Assembly: GCA_050011895.1 (NCBI GenBank) | Contig: JBEKIF010000013.1 | Coordinates: forward strand, 1 to 64,000 | Direction of reading: 5' to 3' | Length of the DNA: 64,000 nucleotides | From: DATBGO01 sp050011895 | Lineage (GTDB): Bacteria > Actinomycetota > Actinomycetes > Streptosporangiales > Streptosporangiaceae | Part shown: positions 18,955-27,889 of the stretch, piece after piece | Numbering within the stretch: position 1 is the stretch's first letter | Layout: each line of letters starts with the position of its first letter | The notes under the pieces: generated by a model | What the model saw: only the letters and a program-made list of their open reading frames with translations | Told to the model about the DNA's origin: nothing | The model's database searches: none | Program-made: the position numbers and the translations under genes

Positions 18955-18990
18955 TCCCTTCCCTGGGGCTGGTCCCTTCCCTGGGGCTGG
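18955..18990. repeat. 18-bp perfect tandem duplication in the pepN leader
   Basis: TCCCTTCCCTGGGGCTGG occurs twice in tandem (18955-18972 and 18973-18990). On the pepN strand each copy carries AGGGAAGGGA, so the Shine-Dalgarno-like segment is duplicated just upstream of the GTG start. Confidence 0.8.
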
Positions 18991-19081
18991 CCGTTGCTGA
19001 ATGATCCCATGCTGCCCGTGGAATGTGCCGGGGCGCCATCCGGTTACCAGCAGCATCAGCCCGATACCGGAGGAGCCTTGG

Positions 19082-19699
19082 ATGGCCGAGCAGGAGCCCG
19101 TGGACATTGATTTCTGGTTCGATCCGCTGTGTCCCTGGGCGTGGATGACCTCCCGGTGGGTGCTCGAGGTGCAGAAGGTGCGCCCGGTCAGCCCGCACTG
19201 GCACCTGATGAGCCTCGCCGTGCTCAACGAGGGCAAGGAGGACCTGCCCGAGCGCTACCGGAATTTCATCCGGCAGGCGTGGGGGCCGGTGCGGGTCTGC
19301 ATCGCGGCCGAGCAGAAGTTCGGCCCCGAGGTGCTCGGCCCTCTCTACACCGCCCTGGGCACGCGCTTCCACCTCGAGAAGGCCGAGAAAGACCGCGCGA
19401 CGATCGAGGCCGCGCTGGCGGAGGCGGGGCTGCCCGCCGAGCTAGCCGATGCGATGGACTCGACCGAGTATGACGAGGCGCTGCGTGCCTCGCACCACGA
19501 CGGCATGGACCGGGTCGGCTACGAGGTTGGCACCCCGGTGATCTCGGTTAACGGCTTCTCCTGCTTCGGCCCGGTGGTCACCCCGGCCCCGCGCGGCGAG
19601 GCTGCCGCCAGGCTCTGGGATGGCTTCTTGCTCGTCGCCGGCACGGACGGCTTTTTCGAGCTCAAGCGGAGCCGCACCAGGGATCCGATCTTCGACTGA
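19082..19699 (+). CDS. DsbA-family oxidoreductase, mycothiol-dependent nitroreductase-like
   Basis: A 205-residue thioredoxin-fold protein with a DsbA-type helical insertion. The N-terminus FWFDPLCPWAWMTSRWVLEV closely matches the Rv2466c family of mycothiol-dependent reductases. The active site here reads CPWA, so the second Cys of a CPWC motif is Ala. This suggests a monothiol, mycothiol-assisted mechanism. The cis-Pro loop is present as VGTPVISVNG. ATG at 19082 has GGAGGAG 7 nt upstream. It is divergent from pepN. The substrate is unknown. Confidence 0.88.
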   Translation: MAEQEPVDIDFWFDPLCPWAWMTSRWVLEVQKVRPVSPHWHLMSLAVLNEGKEDLPERYRNFIRQAWGPVRVCIAAEQKFGPEVLGPLYTALGTRFHLEKAEKDRATIEAALAEAGLPAELADAMDSTEYDEALRASHHDGMDRVGYEVGTPVISVNGFSCFGPVVTPAPRGEAAARLWDGFLLVAGTDGFFELKRSRTRDPIFD

Positions 19700-19745
19700 A
19701 CCGGCGCCGCGCCGACCGGTTCCGCGCCGCCAGCCGCGAGCGGGT

Positions 19746-20357
19746 TCAGCCCTGGGTCAGTACCTGCATCGTCCAGGCACAGCCGGAATCGATGGTCAGG
19801 TAACGGACGCCAGTGCCGGCGTACGCGGCGGTGACGCCGTGGCCGCGCCGCCCGGTCTGGTCTACCGGCGTACCGCCCAGGGTGCTCCCAGCGACATCCC
19901 TGACGACGAACCTGCCCGGCTGGCGCCGGGCCGCGCAGCTAAAGGACCAGTCCAGCTGCCAGGTTCCGGCGACGGTGAACGGAGTTGTGCGTTTTTTCCC
20001 CTGCCCGGTGAAGCGGGCTAGCACGCGGGGCCCGGTGACCGCAGGCCGGATCGCGCAGCAGGGCCGGTGGCCGGCCCGGCCGACCGCGCTGGCCCGGCCC
20101 CGTGCCGGATAGGCCAGGGCCGGCCGCTGGCCCGCGGCCGTGCTGGCGTGCGTGGCCGTAGGCAGCGCCGTGACATCGGCCACCAGCGTCACAGCGCCGA
20201 TCACGAGGCCCAGGCCGGCCAGGCTGGATCCAGCGGCACCGAGGAGCCGTACCGTTGCGCGGGCGGGCGGCCGGAACGGCGCAGGCAGCCGGGAGGCGGA
20301 TCCATGCCGGGGGCGGCTCGGCGGCGACCGCCGCTGGTTCGGGCTCTGGTGCGTCAT
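19746..20357 (-). CDS. Putative secreted or membrane-anchored protein, unknown function
   Basis: About 203 residues. A basic Pro/Ser/Arg-rich N-terminus is followed by one hydrophobic segment (LLGAAGSSLAGLGLVIGAVT). Then comes an extracellular-type domain with GTWQLDWSFSC, GRFVVRDVAGS and a final DSGCAWTMQVL. The paired Cys in WSFSC and SGCAW could form a disulfide. Similar small C-terminal domains occur in actinobacterial secreted proteins, but I cannot name a family. ATG at 20357 was chosen because GAGGGA lies about 5 nt upstream; a GTG at 20408 would extend it. Confidence 0.65.
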   Translation of the reverse strand: MTHQSPNQRRSPPSRPRHGSASRLPAPFRPPARATVRLLGAAGSSLAGLGLVIGAVTLVADVTALPTATHASTAAGQRPALAYPARGRASAVGRAGHRPCCAIRPAVTGPRVLARFTGQGKKRTTPFTVAGTWQLDWSFSCAARRQPGRFVVRDVAGSTLGGTPVDQTGRRGHGVTAAYAGTGVRYLTIDSGCAWTMQVLTQG

Positions 20358-20408
20358 CCGGATCCCTCGGGGTCGCTGGGCCGGGAGGAGGTAACGTAAA
20401 GCAACCAC

Positions 20409-20660
20409 ATTCGGTCGTCACGCATAGGAATCGTTGTATCACAAGCAGAAACAATGTCCCGAGACTATTGGCGTTTTAGCTGATGAATGGCTCGCTGCCA
20501 ATCTTCGTGGTTAGCTGATGTTCCCCTTAGTGCCGCGCCAAGGGCCGACCTTACGTACCTAGAGTGGCGCCAAGATAACGTTTAGTCAGTAAAATCTTCT
20601 ACAATCCGTAATCAGCCATCGTGTCCTGGGCTGGGCTGCTTGCCTGCCGGATGCCATGCG
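20409..20660. promoter_or_regulatory. AT-richer intergenic region between divergent genes
   Basis: This stretch is clearly AT-richer than the surrounding genes and separates the divergent secreted-protein and aldehyde-dehydrogenase genes. TTAGCTGATG occurs at about 20475 and again about 33 bp later. No open frame is convincing. It most likely holds promoters for both neighbours. Confidence 0.4.
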
Positions 20661-20674
20661 GGAGGATGACAGTT

Positions 20675-22087
20675 ATGCGCAGCAACTACGTCGGCGGTAC
20701 CTGGACGCCATCCGCAGGGGACTCGGCCGTCGAGGTGGTTAACCCGGCGACCGAGCAAGTGATCGATGAGGTCCCCGCAGGTCACGAGGGTGACGTGGAT
20801 GAAGCGGTGCGCGCTGCCGTAGCTGCGCAGCGGTCCTGGTCGGCCACCAGCACGGTAGAGCGGGCCGCCCGGCTCGAGGCCGCCAGGGAACTGCTCGAGC
20901 AGCGTGCCGATGCGGTCGCGGCGGCCATCACCGCCGACGTAGGCTCGCCATTCAGCTTCGCCAGGAAGGTTCAGGTCGGGACGCCGCTGGCGGTGCTGGC
21001 CAGCTATGTCGATCTGCTGGCCGGCTACAACTTCGGCGGCGACCGGGTGGGCAACTCGCTGATCGTCAGGGAGCCCGTCGGGGTCGTCGGCGCCATCACG
21101 CCCTGGAACTACCCGCTGCACCAGATCGTCGCCAAGGTGGCCGCGGCGCTCGCCGCTGGCTGCACTGTTGTCCTGAAGCCAAGTGAGGTCGCCCCGCTCG
21201 CTGCCTATGAGCTGGCCGACATCTTCCATGAAACCGGGCTGCCTGCGGGCGTATTCAACCTCGTCAGCGGGACCGGGCCGGTGACCGGCGCGGCGATCGC
21301 CGCCCATCCGGGCATCGACGCGGTGTCCTTCACCGGCTCAGTAGCCGCCGGACGGCTGGTGGCGCAGGCGGCAGCGGCCACCGTCAAGCGGGTCACCCTG
21401 GAACTCGGCGGCAAGTCGGCCAACGTCATCCTGCCTGACGCCGATCTGGCCACCGCCGTCAAGGTCGGGGTCGCCAAGGCGTTCGTCAACTCGGGGCAGA
21501 CCTGCAACGCCCTCACCCGGATGCTGGTACATCGCGACGCCTATGACGAGGCCGTCGGGCACGCGGCCAAGAATGCGGAACGCTACCTGGCCGGTGACCC
21601 GCTCGCCGAGGGCACCCGGCTCGGCCCGCTGGTGACAGCGGCCCAGCGTGATCGCGTGCGCGGGTTCATCGAGCAGGGAGTTGCGGAGGGGGCGCGGCTC
21701 GTCGTCGGCGGCCCGCAGGCGCCGGCCGGGCTTGAGCACGGCTACTTCGTATTGCCCACCGTCTTCGCGGACGTGCGGCCGGACATGGCTATCGCGCAGG
21801 AGGAGATCTTCGGCCCGGTGCTCTCGGTAATCGGCTACACATCGGAAGACGAGGCGGTGGACATCGCCAACGGCACCAGGTACGGCCTGGCGGCTAGCGT
21901 GTGGTCCGCCGATCAGGATCACGCCGTGTCCGTGGCGAGGAGGCTTCGCGCCGGGCAGGTCGAGGTCAACGGCGGCGCGTTCAACGTGGTGGCCCCGTTT
22001 GGCGGGTTCGGCCAGTCCGGCTACGGGCGTGAGCTCGGGGTCCAGGGCCTAGAAGAGTTCCTTGAGGTCAAGGCCCTGCAGTTCTGA
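20675..22087 (+). CDS. NAD(P)-dependent aldehyde dehydrogenase
   Basis: A 470-residue ALDH-superfamily enzyme that oxidises an aldehyde to the acid. The Rossmann region contains GAITPWNYPLHQ, the general base is E243 in TLELGGKSANV, and the catalytic thiol is C277 in NSGQTCNAL. EEIFGPVLSVI and the C-terminal PFGGFGQSGYGRE are also typical. ATG at 20675 follows GGAGG by 9 nt; an ATG at 20666 would overlap that site. Neighbours do not suggest a pathway, so the natural aldehyde is unknown. Confidence 0.94.
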   Translation: MRSNYVGGTWTPSAGDSAVEVVNPATEQVIDEVPAGHEGDVDEAVRAAVAAQRSWSATSTVERAARLEAARELLEQRADAVAAAITADVGSPFSFARKVQVGTPLAVLASYVDLLAGYNFGGDRVGNSLIVREPVGVVGAITPWNYPLHQIVAKVAAALAAGCTVVLKPSEVAPLAAYELADIFHETGLPAGVFNLVSGTGPVTGAAIAAHPGIDAVSFTGSVAAGRLVAQAAAATVKRVTLELGGKSANVILPDADLATAVKVGVAKAFVNSGQTCNALTRMLVHRDAYDEAVGHAAKNAERYLAGDPLAEGTRLGPLVTAAQRDRVRGFIEQGVAEGARLVVGGPQAPAGLEHGYFVLPTVFADVRPDMAIAQEEIFGPVLSVIGYTSEDEAVDIANGTRYGLAASVWSADQDHAVSVARRLRAGQVEVNGGAFNVVAPFGGFGQSGYGRELGVQGLEEFLEVKALQF

Positions 22088-22113
22088 CGGCCTGCTCCAG
22101 GTACCGCCGATCC

Positions 22114-22152
22114 GTGCGGCGGCGCCGTGCGGCGGCGCCGTGCTGCGGCGCC
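22114..22152. repeat. 13-bp tandem repeat, 3 copies
   Basis: GTGCGGCGGCGCC appears twice exactly (22114-22126, 22127-22139) and once with one change (22140-22152), in the gap between the convergent aldehyde-dehydrogenase and YbaK genes. Confidence 0.7.
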
Positions 22153-22288
22153 GTGCTGCGGCCGACCCGCACGCCGGGCGCCACCTTCAGATAGAGCCCC
22201 ATGACGCTCGCTCCCGCCCGTGCCAACGCGGCGGGGCACCCTTCCCGCTACCGGGAATGTCATCAACCAGTCTCCGGGGGACGTGATC

Positions 22289-22777
22289 TCAGCGGAGCTG
22301 CGGCTGCGCGACCTGGGCCACCAGCGCGTTTGCGACCCGGACCAGGTCCCCGGGCGCCAGCTCGATCTCGAGTCCGCGCCGGCCGGCGCTGCAGAAGATC
22401 GTGGCAAAGCCGAGCGCGCTGGCGTCGACGACCACGCGCAGCCGGCTGCGCTGGCCGAGCGGCGAGATGCCGCCCGCCACGTACCCGGTGGCCCGCTCAG
22501 CAGCGGCCAGCCCCGCCATGGCCGCCTTCTTGCCGCCCGCCGCGGCTGCCAGGGCCTTGAGATCGAGCTGGCCGGAAACTGGTACCACGGCGACGGTCAG
22601 CGCGCCGTCGACGTCGGCGACCAGGGTCTTGAACACGCGCTCCGCCGGAACGCCGAGCGCCTCGCTGGCCTCCCGGCCGTAGGAGGAGTGCCGGGGGTCG
22701 TGGTGGTAAGCGTGCACGGTGTGCGGGACGCCCTGCTTGCGCAGCAAGGTCGTCGCGGGGGTCGAGGGTCCTGCCAC
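22289..22777 (-). CDS. ybaK: YbaK/EbsC-type Cys-tRNA(Pro) deacylase
   Basis: A 162-residue trans-editing hydrolase that clears mischarged Cys-tRNA-Pro. The conserved Lys is in ERVFKTLVADVDG (K50), GGISPLGQ is present near residue 102, and the C-terminal part GLEIELAPGDLVRVANA is typical. Length matches the family. The start is GTG at 22777. It lies just downstream of the aldo/keto reductase on the same strand. A degraded copy of its C-terminal part occurs near 28.1 kb. Confidence 0.9.
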   Translation of the reverse strand: MAGPSTPATTLLRKQGVPHTVHAYHHDPRHSSYGREASEALGVPAERVFKTLVADVDGALTVAVVPVSGQLDLKALAAAAGGKKAAMAGLAAAERATGYVAGGISPLGQRSRLRVVVDASALGFATIFCSAGRRGLEIELAPGDLVRVANALVAQVAQPQLR

Positions 22778-22813
22778 GCTGGGCCAGCTTAGGAGATCCT
22801 GGACCGGCGCGGA

Positions 22814-23770
22814 TCAGCGCCAGGGCCTCGCGGCCCGGGCTGCCCAGTAGCTGCCGGGGGGCTCGGCGAGGTCCAGTGCCGGAAGATCGCTGATGGCTAG
22901 CGCCAGCAGGTTGTCGTGCAGCTGCCGTGGCGTCACCGCGCCGGAGAGCGTGACGCTGGCCCATGGGTTCGCGAGCGCGGCGGCGATCGCGATCGCGTCC
23001 GTCGTGACGTTCCTGGCGGCGGCGAGCGCGGTCAGCCGGGCGGGCGGCCCCGCCCGGTCACCCGAGGGGGCCAGCCGCCCGTTGCCGAGCGCCTCTTTGA
23101 TCAGGATGGTCCAGCCGGCATCAGCCGCCTCGGCAGCGGCCGGCGCGACGGATGGTTCCAGCAGATTCCAGGTCACCTGCGCCGCGCTGAACACCGGCTG
23201 TCCGTCGGCGGTCGCGCGCAGCGCCCTGCGGAGGGTGTCGGCCTGGCCGGGGCCGCTGGTGCTCAGCCCGACGAGCACGCCTTCGGCGCGCAGCCGGGCG
23301 AGCGCGGTGAGCAGCGCAGGGTCATCAAGCAAGCCGGATTCCGCGGTCAGTGAGTGCACCTGGTAGAGAGCGAGCCGGCTGCCGAGCAGCGCCCGAGTCT
23401 GGGCGAGCTGGGTAGTGAACGTGGCGAGTGAGTGTTCCTTGACTTCATGCTGATCGGCATCCAGCTGCCACCCGCCAACGTAACGGTAGCCCCATTTGGA
23501 GCCGGCGACCGTGTCGCGGTGGCCCCGGTCGGCCAGCCAGCCGCCCAGGAATTCCTCGGCCAGGCCGTAGGACCTGGCCGCATCGAAATACCTGATCCCG
23601 GCCTCGTAGGCGGCATCCAGCATCGACCAGGTGCGGGCCCGCAATCCGGCGACGCTGCGGTCCGGCAGGTCGGCCGACCGGCCGCCGGTGATATACGCGG
23701 GCCGGCCGAGCGCCGCGAGGCCGAGGCCGATCCGCGAGACCACCGGCCCGCCAGGCCCCAGGTCCGTCAT
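22814..23770 (-). CDS. Aldo/keto reductase
   Basis: About 318 residues forming a TIM-barrel NAD(P)H-dependent oxidoreductase. The catalytic tetrad is visible as D63 and Y68 in YFDAARSYGLAEEF, K92 in GSKWGYR, and H139 in YQVHSL. The C-terminal cofactor region ends LSGAVTPRQLHDNL. ATG at 23770 begins the conserved MTDLGPGGPVVSRIGLG. The frame stays open to 24196, but that part is low-complexity and runs through a non-coding minisatellite. The substrate is probably a sugar or small carbonyl. Together with ybaK it is the apparent source of the chimeric pseudogene at 28.1 kb. Confidence 0.85.
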   Translation of the reverse strand: MTDLGPGGPVVSRIGLGLAALGRPAYITGGRSADLPDRSVAGLRARTWSMLDAAYEAGIRYFDAARSYGLAEEFLGGWLADRGHRDTVAGSKWGYRYVGGWQLDADQHEVKEHSLATFTTQLAQTRALLGSRLALYQVHSLTAESGLLDDPALLTALARLRAEGVLVGLSTSGPGQADTLRRALRATADGQPVFSAAQVTWNLLEPSVAPAAAEAADAGWTILIKEALGNGRLAPSGDRAGPPARLTALAAARNVTTDAIAIAAALANPWASVTLSGAVTPRQLHDNLLALAISDLPALDLAEPPGSYWAARAARPWR

Positions 23771-23973
23771 CGGCAGGACGGACCTGGCCTCCGGGCGATC
23801 CGCCGACCGGTCGCCGGGCCGCACGTCACGATCTGCCCGGCTGTCCGGGTCCGTGCCGCTGCCGAGCCCAGCTGCCTGCATGAGTTCATGACACCACGCG
23901 ACAGCAGCCGGCTCGCGCTGCTCGATGCGATCCAGCATCGAGGCCGCCCGTCCTGGCGACCCTGAAGGCGGCC

Positions 23974-24136
23974 GGGGCCCAGCTGGCCAGTCCGCCCGCT
24001 GGGCGGGAACTCGGGGCCCGGCTGGCCAGTCCGCCCGCTGGGCGGGAACTCGGGGCCCGGCTGGCAGTCCGCCCGCTGGGCGGGAACTCGGGGCCCGGCT
24101 GGCCAGTCCGCCCGCTGGGCGGGAACTCGGCGGGCC
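23974..24136. repeat. 39-bp minisatellite with internal hairpin, 4 copies
   Basis: Four head-to-tail copies of a ~39-bp unit. Each contains CCGCCC-GCT-GGGCGG, a 6-bp stem with a 3-nt loop. The third copy is one base shorter than the others, so the array is not kept in frame and is unlikely to be coding. It sits between the aldo/keto reductase start and the iron-transport ATPase stop. Confidence 0.85.
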
Positions 24137-24161
24137 GGGCTGATGACCGGTCCGGGCGCCG

Positions 24162-25217
24162 CTAGCGAGGCCAGGCGATGACCGGGCCGTGCGCACGCAG
24201 CCAGACCAGAGACCCGGCGGGCAGCAGGTTGCCGCCGACGGTTCGGACGGTGATGACGGGCCCGTGGCCGCCCTGCTGCGGTTGCACCTGCACGACGGCG
24301 TCGTGGCCGTAGTATCCGCAGGAGACTACCCGGCCCGCCAGGCTGGTAGCCGTCTGGTCGGCGGCCCGGCGGAGTTCGATCTGCTCGGGCCGGACCAGCA
24401 CGATGACCGGGCCGGCCGGAGGCTGGCCGGTCGCTGACGCCTCGACCGGGAGCAGGCCCAGGATGGTCTGCACCGTGGTGCCGTCAAGGACGCCCTCGAC
24501 GAGATTGGCTTCGCCGATGAAACGGGCCAGATCCGCGTCGGCCGGTCGCGAGTAGAGATCCTGCGGGGGCGCGCACTGCGCGATCCTGCCATCGCGCAGC
24601 ACCGCCACCCGGTCGGCACTGGAGAGCGCCTCGTCCTGGTCGTGGGTCACCAGCACGGCAGTGGTTCCGGCCTGCCGCAGAAGCTGCAGGACGTCGGCCC
24701 GGACGCTCGCGCGCAGATGCGCGTCCAGCGCGGCGAATGGCTCGTCAAGCAGGACGATGTCGGGCCGGATGGCCAGTGCCCTGGCCAGCGCGACCCGTTG
24801 CTGCTGGCCGCCGGAGAGCTGATGGGGGTAACGCTTGCCAAGCCCGGCCAGCCCTACCGCCTCCAGCAGCCCGGTGGTCCGCGGGCCCTTGCGCTGCCGG
24901 GCAGGAAGCCCGAACCCGACGTTCGCCTCGACCGTCAGGTGGGGGAAGAGACCGCCTTCCTGCGGGACGTACCCGATCCGGCGCCGTTCGGGTGCCACGT
25001 GCTCGCCTGGCCCGTCCACGACGGCATCGCCGATCCGTACCGTGCCTGCGTCGGGTCGCTCGAAGCCCGCGAGGACCCTCAGCAGCGTCGTCTTCCCGCT
25101 GCCGGACGGACCGAGAATGGCGGTGAGGGATCCGGCGGGCACGTCAACATCCAGGCCGGCCAGCACCGCTTGGCCGGCGAATGACTTGTACAAGCCGCAG
25201 ACCGCAAGCGACGTCAT
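24162..25217 (-). CDS. ABC transporter ATPase, ferric-iron type (FbpC-like)
   Basis: A 351-residue cytoplasmic ATPase that powers the importer encoded upstream. Walker A is GPSGSGKTT (36-44), the Q-loop is GYVPQEGGLFPHL, the signature is LSGGQQQR, Walker B is IVLLDEPFAALD, and the switch His is in VTHDQDEAL. The C-terminal ~110 residues form a TOBE-like domain (VRPEQIELRRAA). ATG at 25217 lies 4 nt after the permease stop, indicating translational coupling. The operon order is binding protein, permease, ATPase. Confidence 0.92.
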   Translation of the reverse strand: MTSLAVCGLYKSFAGQAVLAGLDVDVPAGSLTAILGPSGSGKTTLLRVLAGFERPDAGTVRIGDAVVDGPGEHVAPERRRIGYVPQEGGLFPHLTVEANVGFGLPARQRKGPRTTGLLEAVGLAGLGKRYPHQLSGGQQQRVALARALAIRPDIVLLDEPFAALDAHLRASVRADVLQLLRQAGTTAVLVTHDQDEALSSADRVAVLRDGRIAQCAPPQDLYSRPADADLARFIGEANLVEGVLDGTTVQTILGLLPVEASATGQPPAGPVIVLVRPEQIELRRAADQTATSLAGRVVSCGYYGHDAVVQVQPQQGGHGPVITVRTVGGNLLPAGSLVWLRAHGPVIAWPR

Positions 25218-25221
25218 GCCC

Positions 25222-26829
25222 TCATCCTTGCGGGTGCGCTGACCGGTCGAAGAATCGCCCGAGCACGTAGCTCGGCACGGCGGCCAGGGCAATCATGAAC
25301 AGCGCGAACGGGGCCGCCTGCCCGTAGGACAGATTCTGCTCGTAGACCCAGAACTGCGTGGCGAGGGTCTGCACGCCGGTCGGGATCAGCAGCAGCGTCG
25401 CGGTGAGTTCCGTCACCACGGACAGGAAGACCAGGCAGAACGCTGCCGCGAGGCCAGGCCCGGCCAGCCGGAGTGTTACCCGCCACAAGACGGCCAGCCT
25501 GCGCTGGCCGAGCGAGCGGGCCACCTCGTCCAGGCTGGCCGGTGCGCGGGCGAGGGAGGCCTTGACGCCAACCAGCGCGAGCGGGAAGAACATGATCGCG
25601 TAGCAGAGGACTAGCAGCGCTGCGGTCTGGTAGAGGAAGCCGCCCGCATACCGCTCGGTGAAGTACGACAGCGCGAACGCCGCGACCACGCCGGGTATCG
25701 CGAGCACCAGGTAGGTGCTGCGCTCGAGCAGGTACCTGACCCGTCCGGTATGCCGGATGGCCAGCAGGGCGACGGGAAGGGCCAGCACCGTGTCGAGCAC
25801 GGCCGCGCCCGCCCCGTACAGGGCGGTGTGCAGGGCCGCTCCCGGCAGCGTGACGCCGGTAATGGAGTGAGCCCCGCCCTCGAAAATCCAGTACCCGCTG
25901 GCGCCGACAGGCACGCCGAGCGCCAGCACGCTGAGCAGCGCGAGGCCCGCCAGCACCGGGAACCTGGCCCGGCCGAGCCGCTGCGGCGGCAGCCGCCGCT
26001 GCGCCTGCGGCCCGGACCGGCTGGCCTTCCCCCGGCCGCGCAGCGCGCCCTCCCCGGCCAGGACAACCAGGCTCAGCAGCACGAGCACCAGGGATAGCGC
26101 GCAGGCCGCCGGCACGCTGAATGAGATCGAGAACTCGGTGAAGATCTCGGTAGTGAAGGTCTGGTAGCCGAGGATTTCGAAGGCGCCGTATTCGGCGAGC
26201 AGCACGAGCGCGACGAGCAGGCAGCCGCCCAGGATCGCGCCGCGCGCCTGGCTCAGCGTGATCCGGAAGAACGTACCCACCCGCCCGGCGCCGAGGCTGC
26301 GCGCTACCTCCTCCTGCCCGGGATCGGCCGCGCGCAGGCTGGCTGCGACCGGCAGGTAGACCAGCGGATAGACGGCGAGGGTCATCACGATGACGGCCCC
26401 GCGGAAGCCCTGCACCCAGGTCCACAGCGAAGCCCAGCCGAAGCTCACCACGAAGTCCGGGATCGCCAGCGGAACTACGATCAGCACTGCCCAGACCCGC
26501 CGTCCGGGCAGGTCAGTCCGCTCGACGAACCACGCCGTCAGCGTCCCGATGATCGCGCACAGGGCGGTCACCACCACGGTGAGCCGGACCGTGTTCCAGA
26601 GCAGGTCGGCAGTGGGGCGGCGGAAGATCATGCGCGCGACCGCGGAGGTCCCCGCGCCGTGTGCCTCGATTAGCAGGAAGATCAGCGGCAGCGCCAGGAG
26701 CGCGGCCACGGCTGAGCTCGCAGTCAGCAGCGCTACCGGTCGGCGGGCCCGCCGCGGTCCTCGACCCGGCTCGGGCGGCGGTCCGGTGCGCTCCGCAGTG
26801 GGCGCCTGGCGTGCCGGCGAGAGCGCCAT
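25222..26829 (-). CDS. Ferric-iron ABC transporter permease (FbpB-like)
   Basis: A 535-residue fused permease with about 12 membrane segments. It contains two BPD_transp_1 halves, as in FbpB/SfuB. The coupling-loop EAA-like motifs are visible as EEVARSLGAGRVGTFFRITL in the first half and DEVARSLGQRRLAVLWRVTL in the second. The join region (around residue 260) is Arg/Gln-rich. It lies 25 bp after the binding-protein gene and 4 bp before the ATPase gene, so it belongs to one operon under the upstream iron box. Confidence 0.93.
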   Translation of the reverse strand: MALSPARQAPTAERTGPPPEPGRGPRRARRPVALLTASSAVAALLALPLIFLLIEAHGAGTSAVARMIFRRPTADLLWNTVRLTVVVTALCAIIGTLTAWFVERTDLPGRRVWAVLIVVPLAIPDFVVSFGWASLWTWVQGFRGAVIVMTLAVYPLVYLPVAASLRAADPGQEEVARSLGAGRVGTFFRITLSQARGAILGGCLLVALVLLAEYGAFEILGYQTFTTEIFTEFSISFSVPAACALSLVLVLLSLVVLAGEGALRGRGKASRSGPQAQRRLPPQRLGRARFPVLAGLALLSVLALGVPVGASGYWIFEGGAHSITGVTLPGAALHTALYGAGAAVLDTVLALPVALLAIRHTGRVRYLLERSTYLVLAIPGVVAAFALSYFTERYAGGFLYQTAALLVLCYAIMFFPLALVGVKASLARAPASLDEVARSLGQRRLAVLWRVTLRLAGPGLAAAFCLVFLSVVTELTATLLLIPTGVQTLATQFWVYEQNLSYGQAAPFALFMIALAAVPSYVLGRFFDRSAHPQG

Positions 26830-26854
26830 CAGGTCCGGCCGGCAGCAGCGGACG

Positions 26855-27889
26855 TCACAGCAGGCCAGCTTCGCGCATCAAGGAGATGGCCGTGGTCCCG
26901 GTGCCGAGCTCCGCGATCGTGATCGGATAGGGCTGCAGCTGATCGAACGGCTTCTCCGGGGCCATCGTCGTGACGCCCGAGGCGATCGGGTACTCGAAGC
27001 TGATCGATCTGCTCGGGTCCGCGATGATTTCCTGAGCCTGCTTACTGACCAGGAACGCGACGAACTTCTGCGCGGCTGCCTGATGGGTGCTCGACTTCAG
27101 CACTGCGGCCCCGGACACGTCGGTCACGTAGCCCGGATCGTGCGGGGCGAAGTAGGCGATCCTGGAGCGCGTGTTCCCGGTGCCGATCTCGGCCCGCAGC
27201 CGGTACCAGTAGTACTGATTCACGATGCCGAAGGCGACGGCGCCGCGGTTCACCTCGTCGGCGATCGTCTCGTTGTCGGGGTAAATGTGGCTGGCCGCGT
27301 TCGCCTTGATGGCCCTGAGCCAGGCGAGAGCGGCAGGCTCGCCATAGGCCCGTGCGTATGCGGTGACGATGGGCTGGAAGTCAGTCTCCTGCGGGGCCAG
27401 GGCCAGCTTGCCCTGGTAGCGGCCTTGCGCCAGCTGGCTGACAGCGGCGGGAAGCTGGCTCACGGCAATCAGGGCGGGGTTGTAGATGAGCACGCTGACC
27501 CTCGCTGACACGCCGACCCAGTCGCCGCGCGGCGAGCTGTACTGCGCCGGAGTGCGGGCCAGCGTCGGGGCGTCGATCCGAGCCAGCAGGCCATCGGCCT
27601 GGAGCTGCTCCAGCGGGGGCGAGTTCTCGGTATAGAACACGTCGGCGGGGGAGTGAGATCCCTCCGTGACAATCTGGTCGGCAAGGGTGTCTTCGTCGTT
27701 GCTGCGGACGCTGACGGTAATGCCCGTCTCCTTCTCGAAAGCGGCGACGAGACTGTCCGTCGTCTGCACATGCTGGCCGCTGTAGAGCGTGAGCGACGTG
27801 CTGCCCGACCCTCCGACGGCGCCGCAGCCGGCCAGCAGCCCGCCGCCGATGACCATCGCGGCGACGACAGCGGCCCGGCGGCTCACCAC
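26855..27889 (-). CDS. Ferric-iron ABC transporter substrate-binding lipoprotein (FbpA-like)
   Basis: A 344-residue extracytoplasmic binding protein. The signal peptide ends in a lipobox (GGGLLAGCGAVG), so it is a membrane-attached lipoprotein. The mature part begins LTLYSGQHVQTTDSLVAAFE, as in class-1 ferric-binding proteins. The iron-binding tyrosine pair is present in GIVNQYYWYRL, and DEDTLADQIV also fits. GTG at 27889 is the start. It is the first gene of the importer operon and lies 146 bp downstream of an IdeR-type iron box, supporting ferric iron as substrate. Confidence 0.92.
   Translation of the reverse strand: MVSRRAAVVAAMVIGGGLLAGCGAVGGSGSTSLTLYSGQHVQTTDSLVAAFEKETGITVSVRSNDEDTLADQIVTEGSHSPADVFYTENSPPLEQLQADGLLARIDAPTLARTPAQYSSPRGDWVGVSARVSVLIYNPALIAVSQLPAAVSQLAQGRYQGKLALAPQETDFQPIVTAYARAYGEPAALAWLRAIKANAASHIYPDNETIADEVNRGAVAFGIVNQYYWYRLRAEIGTGNTRSRIAYFAPHDPGYVTDVSGAAVLKSSTHQAAAQKFVAFLVSKQAQEIIADPSRSISFEYPIASGVTTMAPEKPFDQLQPYPITIAELGTGTTAISLMREAGLL

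Noticed and set aside
18947..19372. Upstream extension of PepN
   Set aside because: The sequence overlaps the divergent DsbA-family gene and is not conserved. A good ribosome site supports GTG at 18946.
23771..24196. Long N-terminal extension of the aldo/keto reductase
   Set aside because: It runs through a non-coding minisatellite in which one copy has a single-base deletion, and it has no conserved residues. The enzyme fold starts at the ATG at 23770.
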